64,000 nt of DNA from Chenggangzhangella methanolivorans (GTDB taxonomy: Bacteria; Pseudomonadota; Alphaproteobacteria; Rhizobiales; Methylopilaceae). The notes beneath the pieces are model-generated. The model did no database searches, was not told where the DNA came from, and was given only the letters and a program-made list of their open reading frames with translations. The stretch is taken from assembly GCF_019797865.1 (NCBI RefSeq), contig NZ_CP081869.1, positions 5,036,501 through 5,100,500 on the forward strand. The letters are read 5' to 3'. The position numbers and the translations under genes are program-made. The stretch's first letter is position 1, and every line of letters begins with the position of its first letter. Positions 8,752 to 17,203 of this stretch are shown here, piece after piece.

Positions 8752-10494
8752 TCAGGCTTTCTTCTTCTTGACGACGCTCTGCGGGTTGAGGCTGCCGATG
8801 TTGCCGCTCTCGCTGCCCGCCGCCGGATCGATCTCGGCGTTGATGAGCGTCGGCTTGCCGCTGTCCATCGCGGCGTCGACCGCGCGCTTCAGCTCGTCCG
8901 GGGTCGTGACGTTGACGCCCACGCCGCCGAAAGCCTCCATCATCTTGTCGTAGCGCGCGCCCGGCACGAACACGGTGGTGCCCGGGTCACGGCCCGTCGG
9001 GTCCGTGTCGGTGCCGCGATAGATGCCGTTGTTGTTGAAGATGACGATGCAGACCGGGAGATTGTACCGGCAGATCGTCTCGACCTCCATGCCGGAGAAG
9101 CCGAAGGCCGAGTCGCCCTCGACCGCGAGCACCGGCTTGCCGGTTTCGATCGCGGCCGCGACCGCGAAGCCCATGCCGATGCCCATGCCCCAGGTGCCGA
9201 CGTCGAGGCGCTTGCGCGGCTTGTACATGTCGATCACGCCGCGGGCGAGGTCGAGCGTGTTGGCGCCCTCATTCACGAGGATCGCGTCCGGACGCTCCTT
9301 GATGACCTGCTTCAGCGCGCCGAGCGCGCCGTGGAAGTCCATCGGGGCGGCGTTCTTGCCGAGCTTGGCCGCCATCTTGGAGATGTTGGCTTCCTTCTTG
9401 GCGTTGATCGTCGAGGTCCACTCGGACGGCACGCCCGGCCAGCTCTTGTCGATGCCGGCCAGCAGCGCCTTCACCACCGAGCCGATGTCGCCGACGAGCG
9501 GAGCCGCGATCTCGACGTTCGAATCCATCTCGCGCGGCTCGATGTCGACCTGGATGAACTTCTTCGAGCCCGGCTCGCCCCACTGCTTGCCCTTGCCGTG
9601 GCTGAGCAGCCAGTTGAGGCGCGCGCCGACGAGCAGCACGACGTCGCTGTCCTTCAGCACGGTCGAGCGCGCGGCGCCGGCCGAAAGCTCATGGTTGTCG
9701 GGCAGCAGGCCCTTGGCCATGCTCATCGGGATGTAGGGGATGCCGGACTTCTCGACGAGCTCGCGGATCTCGTCGTCGGCCTGCGCGTAGGCCGCGCCCT
9801 TGCCGAGGATGATCAGCGGCTTCTTGGCGCCCTTCAGCAGGTCGAGCGCGCGCTTGACCGCGTGAGGGGCCGGGATCTGCTCGGGCGCGGCGTCGATCAC
9901 CTTGACGAGCGAGGCCTCGCCCTTCGCGGCGTCGACCACCTGACCGAAGAGCTTGGCGGGCAGGTCGAGATAGACGCCGCCCGGACGGCCCGAGACCGCG
10001 GCGCGGATGGCGCGCGCGACGGCGATCCCGATGTCCTCGGCGTGGAGCACGCGGAACGCCGCCTTGCAGAGCGGCTTGGCGATCGCGAGCTGGTCCATCT
10101 CCTCGTAGTCGCCCTGCTGGAGGTCGACGATCTCGCGCTCCGAGGAGCCCGAGATCAGGATCATGGGAAAGCAGTTGGTGGTGGCGTTGGCGAGGGCGGT
10201 CAGGCCGTTCAGGAAGCCCGGGGCCGAAACCGTGAGGCAGATGCCCGGCTTCTTGGTGAGGAAGCCCGCGATCGCGGCGGCGTTGCCGGCGTTCTGCTCG
10301 TGGCGGAACGAGATGACGCGCAGGCCCTCTTCCTGGCACATGCGGCCGAGGTCGGTGATCGGAATGCCCGGGACGCCATAGATCGTCTCGATGCCGTTCA
10401 GCTTCAGGGCGTCGATGACGAGATGGAAGCCGTCGGTGAGCTCCTGCTCGGTCTGCGGCTCTTCAACGGTCTTCAGTACGGCCACGCTGCTCAT
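8752..10494 (-). CDS. oxc: Oxalyl-CoA decarboxylase
   Basis: A thiamine-diphosphate enzyme of 580 residues that converts oxalyl-CoA to formyl-CoA and CO2. The N-terminal PYR domain holds the catalytic glutamate in RHEQNAGNAAAIAGF (about residue 60). The central domain follows, and the C-terminal PP domain has the TPP/Mg2+ motif EGDSAFGFSGMEVETI...NNNGIY (about 460-495). Length and a basic C-terminal tail (VVKKKKA) match Oxc of Oxalobacter and Methylobacterium; Gly-rich VPGIPITDLGR at the N-terminus is also typical. The frame is intact. It lies 42 bases downstream of gntR1 and is probably cotranscribed with it. Acetolactate synthase-like enzymes are the nearest alternative, ruled out by context and length. 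Confidence 0.95.
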   Translation of the reverse strand: MSSVAVLKTVEEPQTEQELTDGFHLVIDALKLNGIETIYGVPGIPITDLGRMCQEEGLRVISFRHEQNAGNAAAIAGFLTKKPGICLTVSAPGFLNGLTALANATTNCFPMILISGSSEREIVDLQQGDYEEMDQLAIAKPLCKAAFRVLHAEDIGIAVARAIRAAVSGRPGGVYLDLPAKLFGQVVDAAKGEASLVKVIDAAPEQIPAPHAVKRALDLLKGAKKPLIILGKGAAYAQADDEIRELVEKSGIPYIPMSMAKGLLPDNHELSAGAARSTVLKDSDVVLLVGARLNWLLSHGKGKQWGEPGSKKFIQVDIEPREMDSNVEIAAPLVGDIGSVVKALLAGIDKSWPGVPSEWTSTINAKKEANISKMAAKLGKNAAPMDFHGALGALKQVIKERPDAILVNEGANTLDLARGVIDMYKPRKRLDVGTWGMGIGMGFAVAAAIETGKPVLAVEGDSAFGFSGMEVETICRYNLPVCIVIFNNNGIYRGTDTDPTGRDPGTTVFVPGARYDKMMEAFGGVGVNVTTPDELKRAVDAAMDSGKPTLINAEIDPAAGSESGNIGSLNPQSVVKKKKA

Positions 10495-10536
10495 TGGTGT
10501 TTCCTCCAGCCCTTCGTTTCTTTGTTCGCGCGCGGT

Positions 10537-11222
10537 TCAGTCCAGCGTCACGAAACGGTCGACATGCTCGCGAAGCTTGAGCGTGTGCTCGCGAACGAGA
10601 CGTTCGGCGCGTTCGCCGTTTCTCGCCTCGATCGCCTCGACGATGTCCTTGTGGTCGACGACGGACCGCTTGGCCCGGTCGCGCTCGTAGATCGTCCGGC
10701 GCCTGATCGCGCGAACGTGCACGAAGAGGCCGTTGGCCATCTCCTCGATCATCTTGCAGCGCGATAGCGAAATGATGGCCTGATGGAACCGGATGTTGAC
10801 GTCCGAATACTCGAACATGTGGCTGCCGACGTCCGCGCCGTTGAAGCCGTCGACCAGCGCATGGAGGCTCACGATCTCCTCGTCGGTCGCGACTTCGGCG
10901 GCCAGTCGCGCCGCCATGCTCTCGAGCGCGGCCCAGACCGTGATCATCTCGAGCATTTCAACTTTGGTCTTGCGCGCGATGTAGATCCCGCGGCGAGGAC
11001 GATGCGCACGAGGCCCTCCAGCTCAAGCTGCGCAAGAGCTTCTCGGAGCGGCGTGCGGCTCACGCCGAAGCGGAGCGACAGAGCACGCTCGTCGAGCCGC
11101 AGCTGTGCGTCTTCTTGATAGATATCCATCCCCGCGATCGCGCTCTTTAAGGCGTCGTAGGCGCGCCACTTGAGGCTCGGCGAATCGTCGATCGGCTGGA
11201 TGTCCAGGTCGGCGTTGGCCAT
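10537..11222 (-). CDS. GntR/FadR-family regulator of the oxalate locus (frameshifted)
   Basis: About 228 residues. The N-terminal winged helix-turn-helix (SLRFGVSRTPLREALAQLELEGLV, residues about 50-75) and the C-terminal FCD all-alpha effector domain (WAALESMAARLA; NIRFHQAIISLS, with metal-binding type Asp/His residues) define the FadR subfamily. The frame breaks near 10990: restoring one C gives ...VRIVPRRGIYIARKTKVEML, the standard wing. I start at ATG 11222 because the longer frame has no domain content. An inverted repeat (11276-11292) lies 54 bases upstream, which suggests autoregulation. It is clearly paralogous to the second GntR protein at 17204. The effector could be oxalate, oxalyl-CoA or glyoxylate, but the sequence does not say which. 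Confidence 0.85.
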
Positions 11223-11275
11223 GGAAAGAGGCGCCTCGTCCCGCGTCGGGCCGGTCTCTGCGGGCCCGTGGTTCT

Positions 11276-11292
11276 TGGCATACCATATACCG
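11276..11292. promoter_or_regulatory. GntR-type operator in front of gntR1-oxc
   Basis: TGGCAT-ACCAT-ATACCG, a 6-5-6 inverted repeat with one mismatch at its right end, in the divergent gntR1/tctA promoter region, 54 bases from the gntR1 start. Confidence 0.65.
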
Positions 11293-11355
11293 AGCCGATT
11301 TCGGCTTGCAACTATCGTTTTACACGTGGCTCGGCTGCTGCAATGCAACGTAAAA

Positions 11356-11372
11356 AGGCATATTGCATACCA
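11356..11372. promoter_or_regulatory. GntR-type operator in front of tctACB
   Basis: AGGCAT-ATTGC-ATACCA, same 6-5-6 architecture, 95 bases before the tctA start and 64 bases from the gntR1-side site. The two sites could let one regulator control both divergent units. Confidence 0.65.
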
Positions 11373-11466
11373 GTTCAGCCACAGATAGCGTCTTTGTCAG
11401 AGCACGTCGGGATCGGGCGAGAAACGCCCGGCCAGTAAAGACGGCCATCGGGGTGGAGGAACGCGC

Positions 11467-12979
11467 ATGGAGGAGCTTGGCTCCCTGCTGGGCGGATTCG
11501 CGGTCGCGATTTCGCCTTACAAACATCATGCTCATGGTGCTCGGCATCGTTCTGGGCGTGGTGATCGGGGTGCTGCCGGGGCTCGGGGGAGCCAACGGCG
11601 TCGCCATTCTTCTTCCGCTCACCTTCTCGATGGATCCGACCTCGGCCATCATCATGCTCACCTCCATCTACTGGGGGGCGTTGTTCGGCGGGGCGATCAC
11701 CTCGATCCTCTTCAACATTCCAGGCGAGCCATGGTCGGTCGCCACCACCTTCGACGGCCATCCGATGGCCCAGAGGGGCAAGGCCGACGAGGCGCTGGTG
11801 GGGGCCTTCACCTCGTCCTTCGTCGGCGCGATCTTCGCCGTCATCCTCATCACTTTCCTCGCGCCTGTCATCGCCAAGTTCGCGCTGCGCTTCGGCCCGG
11901 CTGAGTTCTTCGCGGTCCAGTTCCTGACCTTCGCGAGCTTCCTCGGCATGGGCCGCGGCTCCGCGTTCAAGACGCTCGCCTCGATGTGCCTCGGCTTCGC
12001 GCTCGCCTCCGTCGGCCTCGACGGGGTGACGGGCACGCTGCGCCTCACCTTCGGCTATGACGAGCTGCTGAACGGCTTCAAGTTCCTGGTCGCGGTCATC
12101 GGTCTCTTCGGCATCGGCGAGATCCTGTCGTCGATGGAGGAGGGCCTGAGCTTCCGCGGCGCCGCCGCCAAGCTGAAGATGGACGCGGTCATCCGCACCT
12201 GGCGCCAGCTGCCCAAGATGGGGTTCACCTTCCTGCGCAGCTGCATCGTCGGCGCCTGGATGGGCATCACGCCCGGCGGCGCGACGCCCGCCTCCTTCAT
12301 GGGCTACGGCCTCGCCAAGCGTTTCTCCAAGAACGGCCGCAACTTCGGCAAGGGCGAGCTCGAGGGCGTCGTGGCGCCTGAGACCGCGGCCCACGCCGCC
12401 GGCACGGCCGCGATGCTGCCGATGTTGACGCTGGGCATCCCCGGTTCGCCGACCGCGGCCGTGCTGCTCGGCGGCCTGCTGATCTGGGGCCTTCAGCCCG
12501 GCCCGCTGCTCTTCGTCGAGCAGAAGGAGTTCGTCTGGGGCCTCATCGCCTCGATGTATATGGGCAACCTCGTCGGCCTCGTGATCGTGCTGACCTGCGT
12601 GCCGCTCTTCGCCGCGATCCTGCGGGTGCCGTTCTCGATCGTGGCGCCCGCCATCGTGGTGGTCTGCGCCATCGGCGCCTACACGGTGAACAACTCCATG
12701 TTCGACGTGTGGATGATGCTGGTCTTCGGCGTCATGGGCTACTTCTTCACCAAGCTCGGCTACCCGCTGCCGCCGCTGGTCCTTGCGCTCGTGCTCGGCG
12801 ACCAGGCCGAGAGTTCGTTCCGCCAGGCCATGCTGTCGAGCCAGGGCGACGTCACCATCTTCTGGCACAACTGGCTGAGCGGCTCGATCATGACGCTCGG
12901 CGTGATCCTCGCGCTTTGGCCATTGGTATCAATGCTGTTCAACAAGAAAGGTGATGACGCGGCGCGCGCCGCCGCGTGA
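11467..12979 (+). CDS. TctA-family large permease subunit (frameshifted)
   Basis: The large membrane subunit of a tripartite tricarboxylate-type transporter (TTT family), which uses an ion gradient and a periplasmic binding protein. Starting at ATG 11467, MEELGSLLGGFAVAISPY shifts frame in an AAA run near 11521; dropping one A gives PYNIMLMVLGIVLGVVIGVLPG, the hallmark TctA start, for about 503 residues with about 11-12 membrane helices. GLGGANGVAILLPL and HAAGTAAMLPMLTLGIPGSP are signature TctA motifs. The alternative frame starting at 11363 is an artefact. It is first in an A-C-B operon behind an operator-like site. Oxalate as substrate is inferred from context only. Confidence 0.85.
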
Positions 12980-13074
12980 GGATGCATGACCTTGGGATTT
13001 GGCGCGCCAAACCCCCGAGACACGAGTTCAAAGGCGAAAGCCGCGAAACAAGCGGCGACCTGGGAGGACTGCGC

Positions 13075-14094
13075 ATGCTCACCAACACACTCAAGAAGAC
13101 CGCGCTCGCGCTTGCGGCCGGCGTCGCGGTCCTCGCCGCGCCGGTCGCCGCCATGGCCGCGTGGGAACCGACGAAGCCCGTCACCTTCATCATCCCGGCC
13201 GGCACGGGCGGCGGCGCGGACCAGATGGCCCGCTTCATCCAGGGCGTGATCCAGAAGAACAATCTGATGGAGAAGCCCGTCGTCGTGCTCAACAAAGGCG
13301 GCGGCGCGGGGGCCGAAGGCTTCCTGGAAATGAAGTCCTCGGCGCGCGATCCGCACAAGATCATCATCACGCTGTCGAACCTGTTCACGACCCCGCTCGG
13401 GACCGGCACGCCGTTCTCCTACAAGGACATGAGGCCGGTCGCGATGCTCGCGCTCGACCAGTTCATCCTGTGGACCAACGTCGAGAAGAACTACGCCGAC
13501 GCCAAGGCCTACATCGACGCGGTGAAGGCCGCGCCCGACCGCCAGTTCAAGATGGGCGGCACCGGATCCAAGCAGGAAGACCAGATCATCACCGCGGCGA
13601 TCGAGAAGCAGCTCGGCGACAAGCACTTCACCTATCTGCCCTTCGACGGCGGCGGCAAAGTCGCGGTGCAGCTCGTCGGCGGCCATGTGGACAGCTCGGT
13701 CAACAACCCGATCGAGGCGGTGGCCCAGTGGCGCGGCAAGCAGCTGAAGCCGCTCTGCATCTTCGACGCCAAGCGCTCGACCTACACCGACAAGGTGACG
13801 GACGACATGGCCTGGAGCGACATCCCGACCTGCCACGAGGCTGGTCTCGACGTCGAGTACCAGATGCTGCGCGGCATCTTCACCACCTCCGGCGCGACCG
13901 ACGAGCAGGTCGCCTTCTACGTGGATCTCTTCAAGAAGGTCATGGCGACCGAGGACTGGAAGGAGTTCATGAAGAAGGGCGCGTTCAACCAGACCTTCAT
14001 GACCGGGCCCGAGTTCGACAAGTGGCTCGCCGCGACCGAGGCCAAGCACAAGGAACTGATGCAGGGCGCGGGTTTCCTCGCGGCCTCGCAGTAA
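13075..14094 (+). CDS. TctC-family periplasmic substrate-binding protein
   Basis: Start at ATG 13075 after a GGAGG ribosome site gives 339 residues with a Sec signal peptide (KKTALALAAGVAVLAAPVAAMA) and the Bug/TctC fold: KPVTFIIPAGTGGGADQMAR near the N-terminus, the PVVVLNKGGGAGAEGF loop, and a middle GGTGSKQEDQI segment. Members capture carboxylates by two backbone loops and deliver them to TctAB. The family consensus around the ligand has been modified (GTGGGAD in place of GGGXD), so the carboxylate is not predictable from sequence. Lying between tctA and tctB, and within an oxalate operator array, it is the natural candidate for oxalate binding. Confidence 0.88.
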   Translation: MLTNTLKKTALALAAGVAVLAAPVAAMAAWEPTKPVTFIIPAGTGGGADQMARFIQGVIQKNNLMEKPVVVLNKGGGAGAEGFLEMKSSARDPHKIIITLSNLFTTPLGTGTPFSYKDMRPVAMLALDQFILWTNVEKNYADAKAYIDAVKAAPDRQFKMGGTGSKQEDQIITAAIEKQLGDKHFTYLPFDGGGKVAVQLVGGHVDSSVNNPIEAVAQWRGKQLKPLCIFDAKRSTYTDKVTDDMAWSDIPTCHEAGLDVEYQMLRGIFTTSGATDEQVAFYVDLFKKVMATEDWKEFMKKGAFNQTFMTGPEFDKWLAATEAKHKELMQGAGFLAASQ

Positions 14095-14153
14095 CCAGCA
14101 ACGGGCCCGCAGAGGCCTGACGAAGAACGACCGGAGGCGACGAGGTTTCACCG

Positions 14154-14678
14154 ATGAGCGACATCACCGAACCCCGCAAGGACGACGACGAGCCTGCTCT
14201 CGTCAGTCACAGGACGGCCGACATCGTCGTCGCCTGCCTGTTCCTTGTCGCCTCCGCCATCGTCATCAAGGACGCGACCCGGCTCGGCTTCAGTTGGCGG
14301 CCGAACGAGGGGCCGGCCCCTGGCTACTTCCCGTTCTACATCGCCGTCGTGATGGCGATCTCGAGCGCCATCAACCTCGCCCGGGCCGTCATCTCGAAGG
14401 CTGAAGCCGACGAGACGCTCACCACGAAGACCGGCGTGCTGCGCATGTCGGCGATCTTTGTGCCGGCGCTGATCTACGTCTTCGCCACGAGCTACATCGG
14501 CATCTATGTGGCCTCGGCCATCTATATCGCCGCCTTCATGTACTTCTTCGGCAAGTTCCCGATTTGGAAGTCGCTTGCGGTCGCGCTCGGAATTTCGGGC
14601 GTCAGCTTCGTGATGTTCGAGATCTGGTTCCTCGTGCCGCTGCCCAAGGGCCCGATCGAGGCCGCCTTCGGCTTCTGA
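14154..14678 (+). CDS. TctB-family small permease subunit
   Basis: A 174-residue protein with about four membrane helices (about residues 22-40, 58-75, 92-118 and 134-160) and a charged N-terminus, the layout of the small TctB subunit. The NEGPAPGYFPFYIAV motif after helix 1 is typical of TctB (GPGxFP region). It starts 59 bases after tctC behind GGAGGCGACG. A strong terminator follows 15 bases after the stop, so it closes the transporter operon. Confidence 0.88.
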   Translation: MSDITEPRKDDDEPALVSHRTADIVVACLFLVASAIVIKDATRLGFSWRPNEGPAPGYFPFYIAVVMAISSAINLARAVISKAEADETLTTKTGVLRMSAIFVPALIYVFATSYIGIYVASAIYIAAFMYFFGKFPIWKSLAVALGISGVSFVMFEIWFLVPLPKGPIEAAFGF

Positions 14679-14693
14679 GCCTGCGCTTAAAAG

Positions 14694-14731
14694 CAGCGCT
14701 TCGCCAGGGTTGGCGAGGCGCTGTTTTCTTG
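14694..14731 (+). terminator. Intrinsic terminator of tctACB
   Basis: CAGCGCTTCGCCA and TGGCGAGGCGCTG form a 13-bp stem (one G-U pair) with loop GGGT, followed by TTTTCTT. It lies 16 bases past the tctB stop. Confidence 0.88.
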
Positions 14732-14908
14732 TCTGACGCCGCCTGGAGGCGCGTCGACGCGAGCGCCCCGTGGAACGATCGCGCCTTGCTCGAAGATCTC
14801 CCCAAGTAGACGGCATGGCGGCGCTCGATCACGCGCCAGCGTTTTGCTGCGTTGCGGCGTAACCGAGAGTTGATCGAAAGTTTTCGAACCGTTTCGTCAC
14901 GGCGGCGC

Positions 14909-14942
14909 TTGACAAGGCGAGGGTCTGGCATGCCAAATGCCA
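14909..14942 (+). promoter_or_regulatory. Promoter with overlapping GntR operator, acyl-CoA ligase
   Basis: A consensus -35 box TTGACA (14909-14914) is followed by a perfect 6-5-6 inverted repeat TGGCAT-GCCAA-ATGCCA (14926-14942) that would cover the -10 region, so binding should block RNA polymerase. It lies 94 bases before the GTG start at 15036. This is one of the two perfect copies among the five sites. Confidence 0.7.
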
Positions 14943-15035
14943 GTCGTCAGCCGCCGTTCATGCGGCCTGAGGATCTGGCCGCAGCAGCCGGCACAACGGT
15001 CCGATCGAGGCCTTTTCAGGAGACCCGGGGACGCC

Positions 15036-16811
15036 GTGACGCCGATCGCATCGAAAAGCGCCCGGGCCGCCTCACTGGACGTCGCCGAAAGCGTGCGCGC
15101 GGTTCTCGACGGCGTGCGCGCCGCGGGCCGCACGGCTCTGACGGCGCCGGAAGCCAAGGTTCTCTGCGACGCCTACGGCATCCCCTTGCCGAAGGAGGGG
15201 CTTGCGACGTCGGCCGACCAGGCCGCGCGGCTCGCCAACTCGATCGGCTATCCGGTCGCGATGAAGATCGTCTCGGCCGAAATCCTGCGCAAGTCGGATG
15301 CGGGCTGCGTGGTCCTGGGCGTGAAGTCGGACAGCGAGGCGCGCGCGGCTTTCGAGCGGATCGTCGGCAACGCTTATCGCCATGCCGGCGAGGCGATCAT
15401 AGCCGGCGTCCAGATCCAGCAGATGCTGCCCTCGGGCGCGGTCGACGCGCGGATCAGCGCTGAGTCCGACCCGTCTTTCGGCAAGCTGGTCGCCTTCGGT
15501 CTCGGCGGCGCGTTGGGCGACGTTCTGGGCGACCGGACCTTTCACCTTGCGCCGGTGAGCCACGAGCAGGCGCTCGGCATGGTCTCGTCGATCCGGGCGC
15601 AGGAGCTGCTCGACGGCCTCCGCGGCTCTCCGCCCGTGAACCGGGAGGAACTCGCCGACCTGCTCGTCAACGTGTCGGCCCTCATCGGCGACTGTCCGGA
15701 CATCCTGAGGATCGATCTCGACCCGGTGTTCGCAGCCGAGCATTTCGCGACCGCGGTCGACGCGCGCATCGTCTGCGATTTCCGGCCTCGCGGGGAGCGG
15801 GGCCGGCGCGACGTCGCAGCGACGAACTCTTCCGTCGATCTGCGCGTCAGCGCCGGCGCGGCGAAGCTCCCGGCGGGCGCTTCCGGCGGACGCGGAGCGG
15901 CGTTCTCCTCCCGGTCCGGCGCTGTGGCGACGTCGATCATCGGCTTCGCCCGCTCGACCGGCATGGCCGTCTCGGCGGTCGTCGGTCTGGACGATGCGTC
16001 CGAGATCGACGAGGCCGATCTCCTCGCTTTCTTTGGACAAGAGCCGGCCGCCTCGGTCATCGCGATCCAGTGCGAGGAGCTCTTGAACGGAAGGGCTTTC
16101 GTCGAGGTCGCGAGCCGGGTCTCCAAGACAAAGCCCGTTCTCGTGTTGAAGGCGGGACGCAGGGCCTCGGACGCTGTCGCGGACCGGGCCGAAACCGACG
16201 CGCGGGACAAGATCTACGACGACCTCTTGAGAGCGGCGGGCGTCATCCGCTCTCGCTCGCTCCGCTCGATGCTCGACTGCGCGCGCGGCCTGCCGGCTCT
16301 GCCGACGCCGAAGGGCGAGAACGTTCTCGTCATCAGCGCATCAAGCGGCCTGGGAGCGCTGCTGTCGGACGCCTGCCTCGACAGCGGGCTGACGTTGATG
16401 GAGGCGCCCAAAGGTCTCGGCGCGGAGCTCGAAGGCCTGGCTTTGCGGGAAGACGCCGGAGAGAGCCCGGTCGAGGTCGCGGAACCCTCGCCGTCGGAGA
16501 GCTATCGCGAGGCCGTCCAGTCCGCGCTCGCGGACGAGGCCGTGCATGCGCTGGTCCTTGGCTGGGGTCAGACGGCGGCGTCGCCGCTCGCCTTCGCCGA
16601 CCAGTTGATCGAGCTCGTCGCCGGAATGCGGGCGAAGGGCGTCGACAAGCCGATCGTCGCCTGGCTGGCGGGCGAGGCGGAGGTCGAGGCGGCCTGCGAG
16701 AAACTCTACGGCCACGGCGTCGTGGCCCGCCCCTGCACGGCCGAGACCCCGGTCGAGGTGCTGGGCGCGAAGTATCAGTGGGCGCGGGGAGCGGGTCTCG
16801 TCATGGCCTGA
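15036..16811 (+). CDS. Single-chain NDP-forming acyl-CoA ligase
   Basis: I start at GTG 15036 (AGGAGA 12 bases upstream) because the longer frame begins inside the operator. About 591 residues. The N-terminal half is an ATP-grasp_5 (beta-type) domain: LTAPEAKVLCDAYGIPLP, AMKIVSAEILRKSDAGCVVLG, then VFAAEHFA near residue 230. The C-terminal half is a succinyl-CoA-ligase-like Rossmann/flavodoxin unit (SSRSGAVATSIIGFARSTG and LVISASSGLGALLSDACLDSG). So the alpha-like and beta-like parts are fused in the order beta-alpha, an unusual arrangement seen in ADP-forming acetyl-CoA synthetase relatives. The usual phosphohistidine motif GHAG is not evident. Substrate is not readable; context makes oxalate or a related acid plausible. 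It has its own operator and promoter. Confidence 0.75.
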   Translation: MTPIASKSARAASLDVAESVRAVLDGVRAAGRTALTAPEAKVLCDAYGIPLPKEGLATSADQAARLANSIGYPVAMKIVSAEILRKSDAGCVVLGVKSDSEARAAFERIVGNAYRHAGEAIIAGVQIQQMLPSGAVDARISAESDPSFGKLVAFGLGGALGDVLGDRTFHLAPVSHEQALGMVSSIRAQELLDGLRGSPPVNREELADLLVNVSALIGDCPDILRIDLDPVFAAEHFATAVDARIVCDFRPRGERGRRDVAATNSSVDLRVSAGAAKLPAGASGGRGAAFSSRSGAVATSIIGFARSTGMAVSAVVGLDDASEIDEADLLAFFGQEPAASVIAIQCEELLNGRAFVEVASRVSKTKPVLVLKAGRRASDAVADRAETDARDKIYDDLLRAAGVIRSRSLRSMLDCARGLPALPTPKGENVLVISASSGLGALLSDACLDSGLTLMEAPKGLGAELEGLALREDAGESPVEVAEPSPSESYREAVQSALADEAVHALVLGWGQTAASPLAFADQLIELVAGMRAKGVDKPIVAWLAGEAEVEAACEKLYGHGVVARPCTAETPVEVLGAKYQWARGAGLVMA

Positions 16812-16836
16812 GCCTTTCCGCGTCGTCGGCGGACTT

Positions 16837-16968
16837 CCCTCATCCGTCCTGGTCCGTCCGCGCGCATGGGGCGCGGACGGACGCCTCACAGGCGGCCGTT
16901 CCATCTCCCTGGACGGCCGGCGGCGAGCCCAAAGCGGCTCCGTCGCGCGGATGAGGGCTTTTTGTTTT
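16837..16968 (+). ncRNA. Multi-branched structured element ending in a T-tract
   Basis: An outer stem CCCTCATCCG/CGGATGAGGG (16837-16846 with 16949-16958) encloses three hairpins: GTCCGTCCGCGC/GCGCGGACGGAC (16852-16882), GGCCGT-T-CC/GGACGGCC (16894-16918) and GAGCC/GGCTC (about 16925-16940), then CTTTTTGTTTT. It begins 26 bases after the ligase stop. It could be a complex terminator, a small RNA or a palindromic repeat. Confidence 0.45.
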
Positions 16969-17057
16969 GCTCCGCCGAGCTGTTCGGGCGGGGCGGGGGC
17001 GCGTCCTTCTGGCAATGGACACCTGAAGAGCGCCCGTCATATAACTCATAAAACCTG

Positions 17058-17087
17058 AAAAGGGCGGCTCCAAGGGTCGCCCTTTTT
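17058..17087 (+). terminator. Intrinsic terminator upstream of gntR2
   Basis: AAAAGGGCGGC and GTCGCCCTTTTT form a stem around TCCAAGG with a T5 tail. It is separate from the structured element before it and shields gntR2 from the ligase transcript. The bases 16969-17057 between the two carry a GGGCGC/GCGCCC stem, so a short transcript ending here is possible. Confidence 0.8.
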
Positions 17088-17203
17088 GCTATGGCGAAGC
17101 GCAAGATTCGCCACTTAGACTTGTGGTCGGGCCCGTCGCGCGCGGTCCCGATGCGTCAAGCCGAGCGGGCGGCCGACGCTGAGACTTTGGGAGCGCGTGT
17201 TCC

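Noticed and set aside
11363..11466. Longer N-terminal extension of TctA from ATG 11363
   Set aside because: Its first 52 residues are an out-of-frame translation; the frame starting at ATG 11467, with one A removed, gives the true TctA start.
14937..15035. ATG at 14937 as start of the fused CoA ligase
   Set aside because: It lies inside the operator palindrome and leaves a 33-residue leader with no conservation; GTG 15036 has a good ribosome site.
16812..17203. Known riboswitch family (glycine, SAM, guanidine) before gntR2
   Set aside because: No conserved aptamer core that I recognise, so it is listed only as a structured element.
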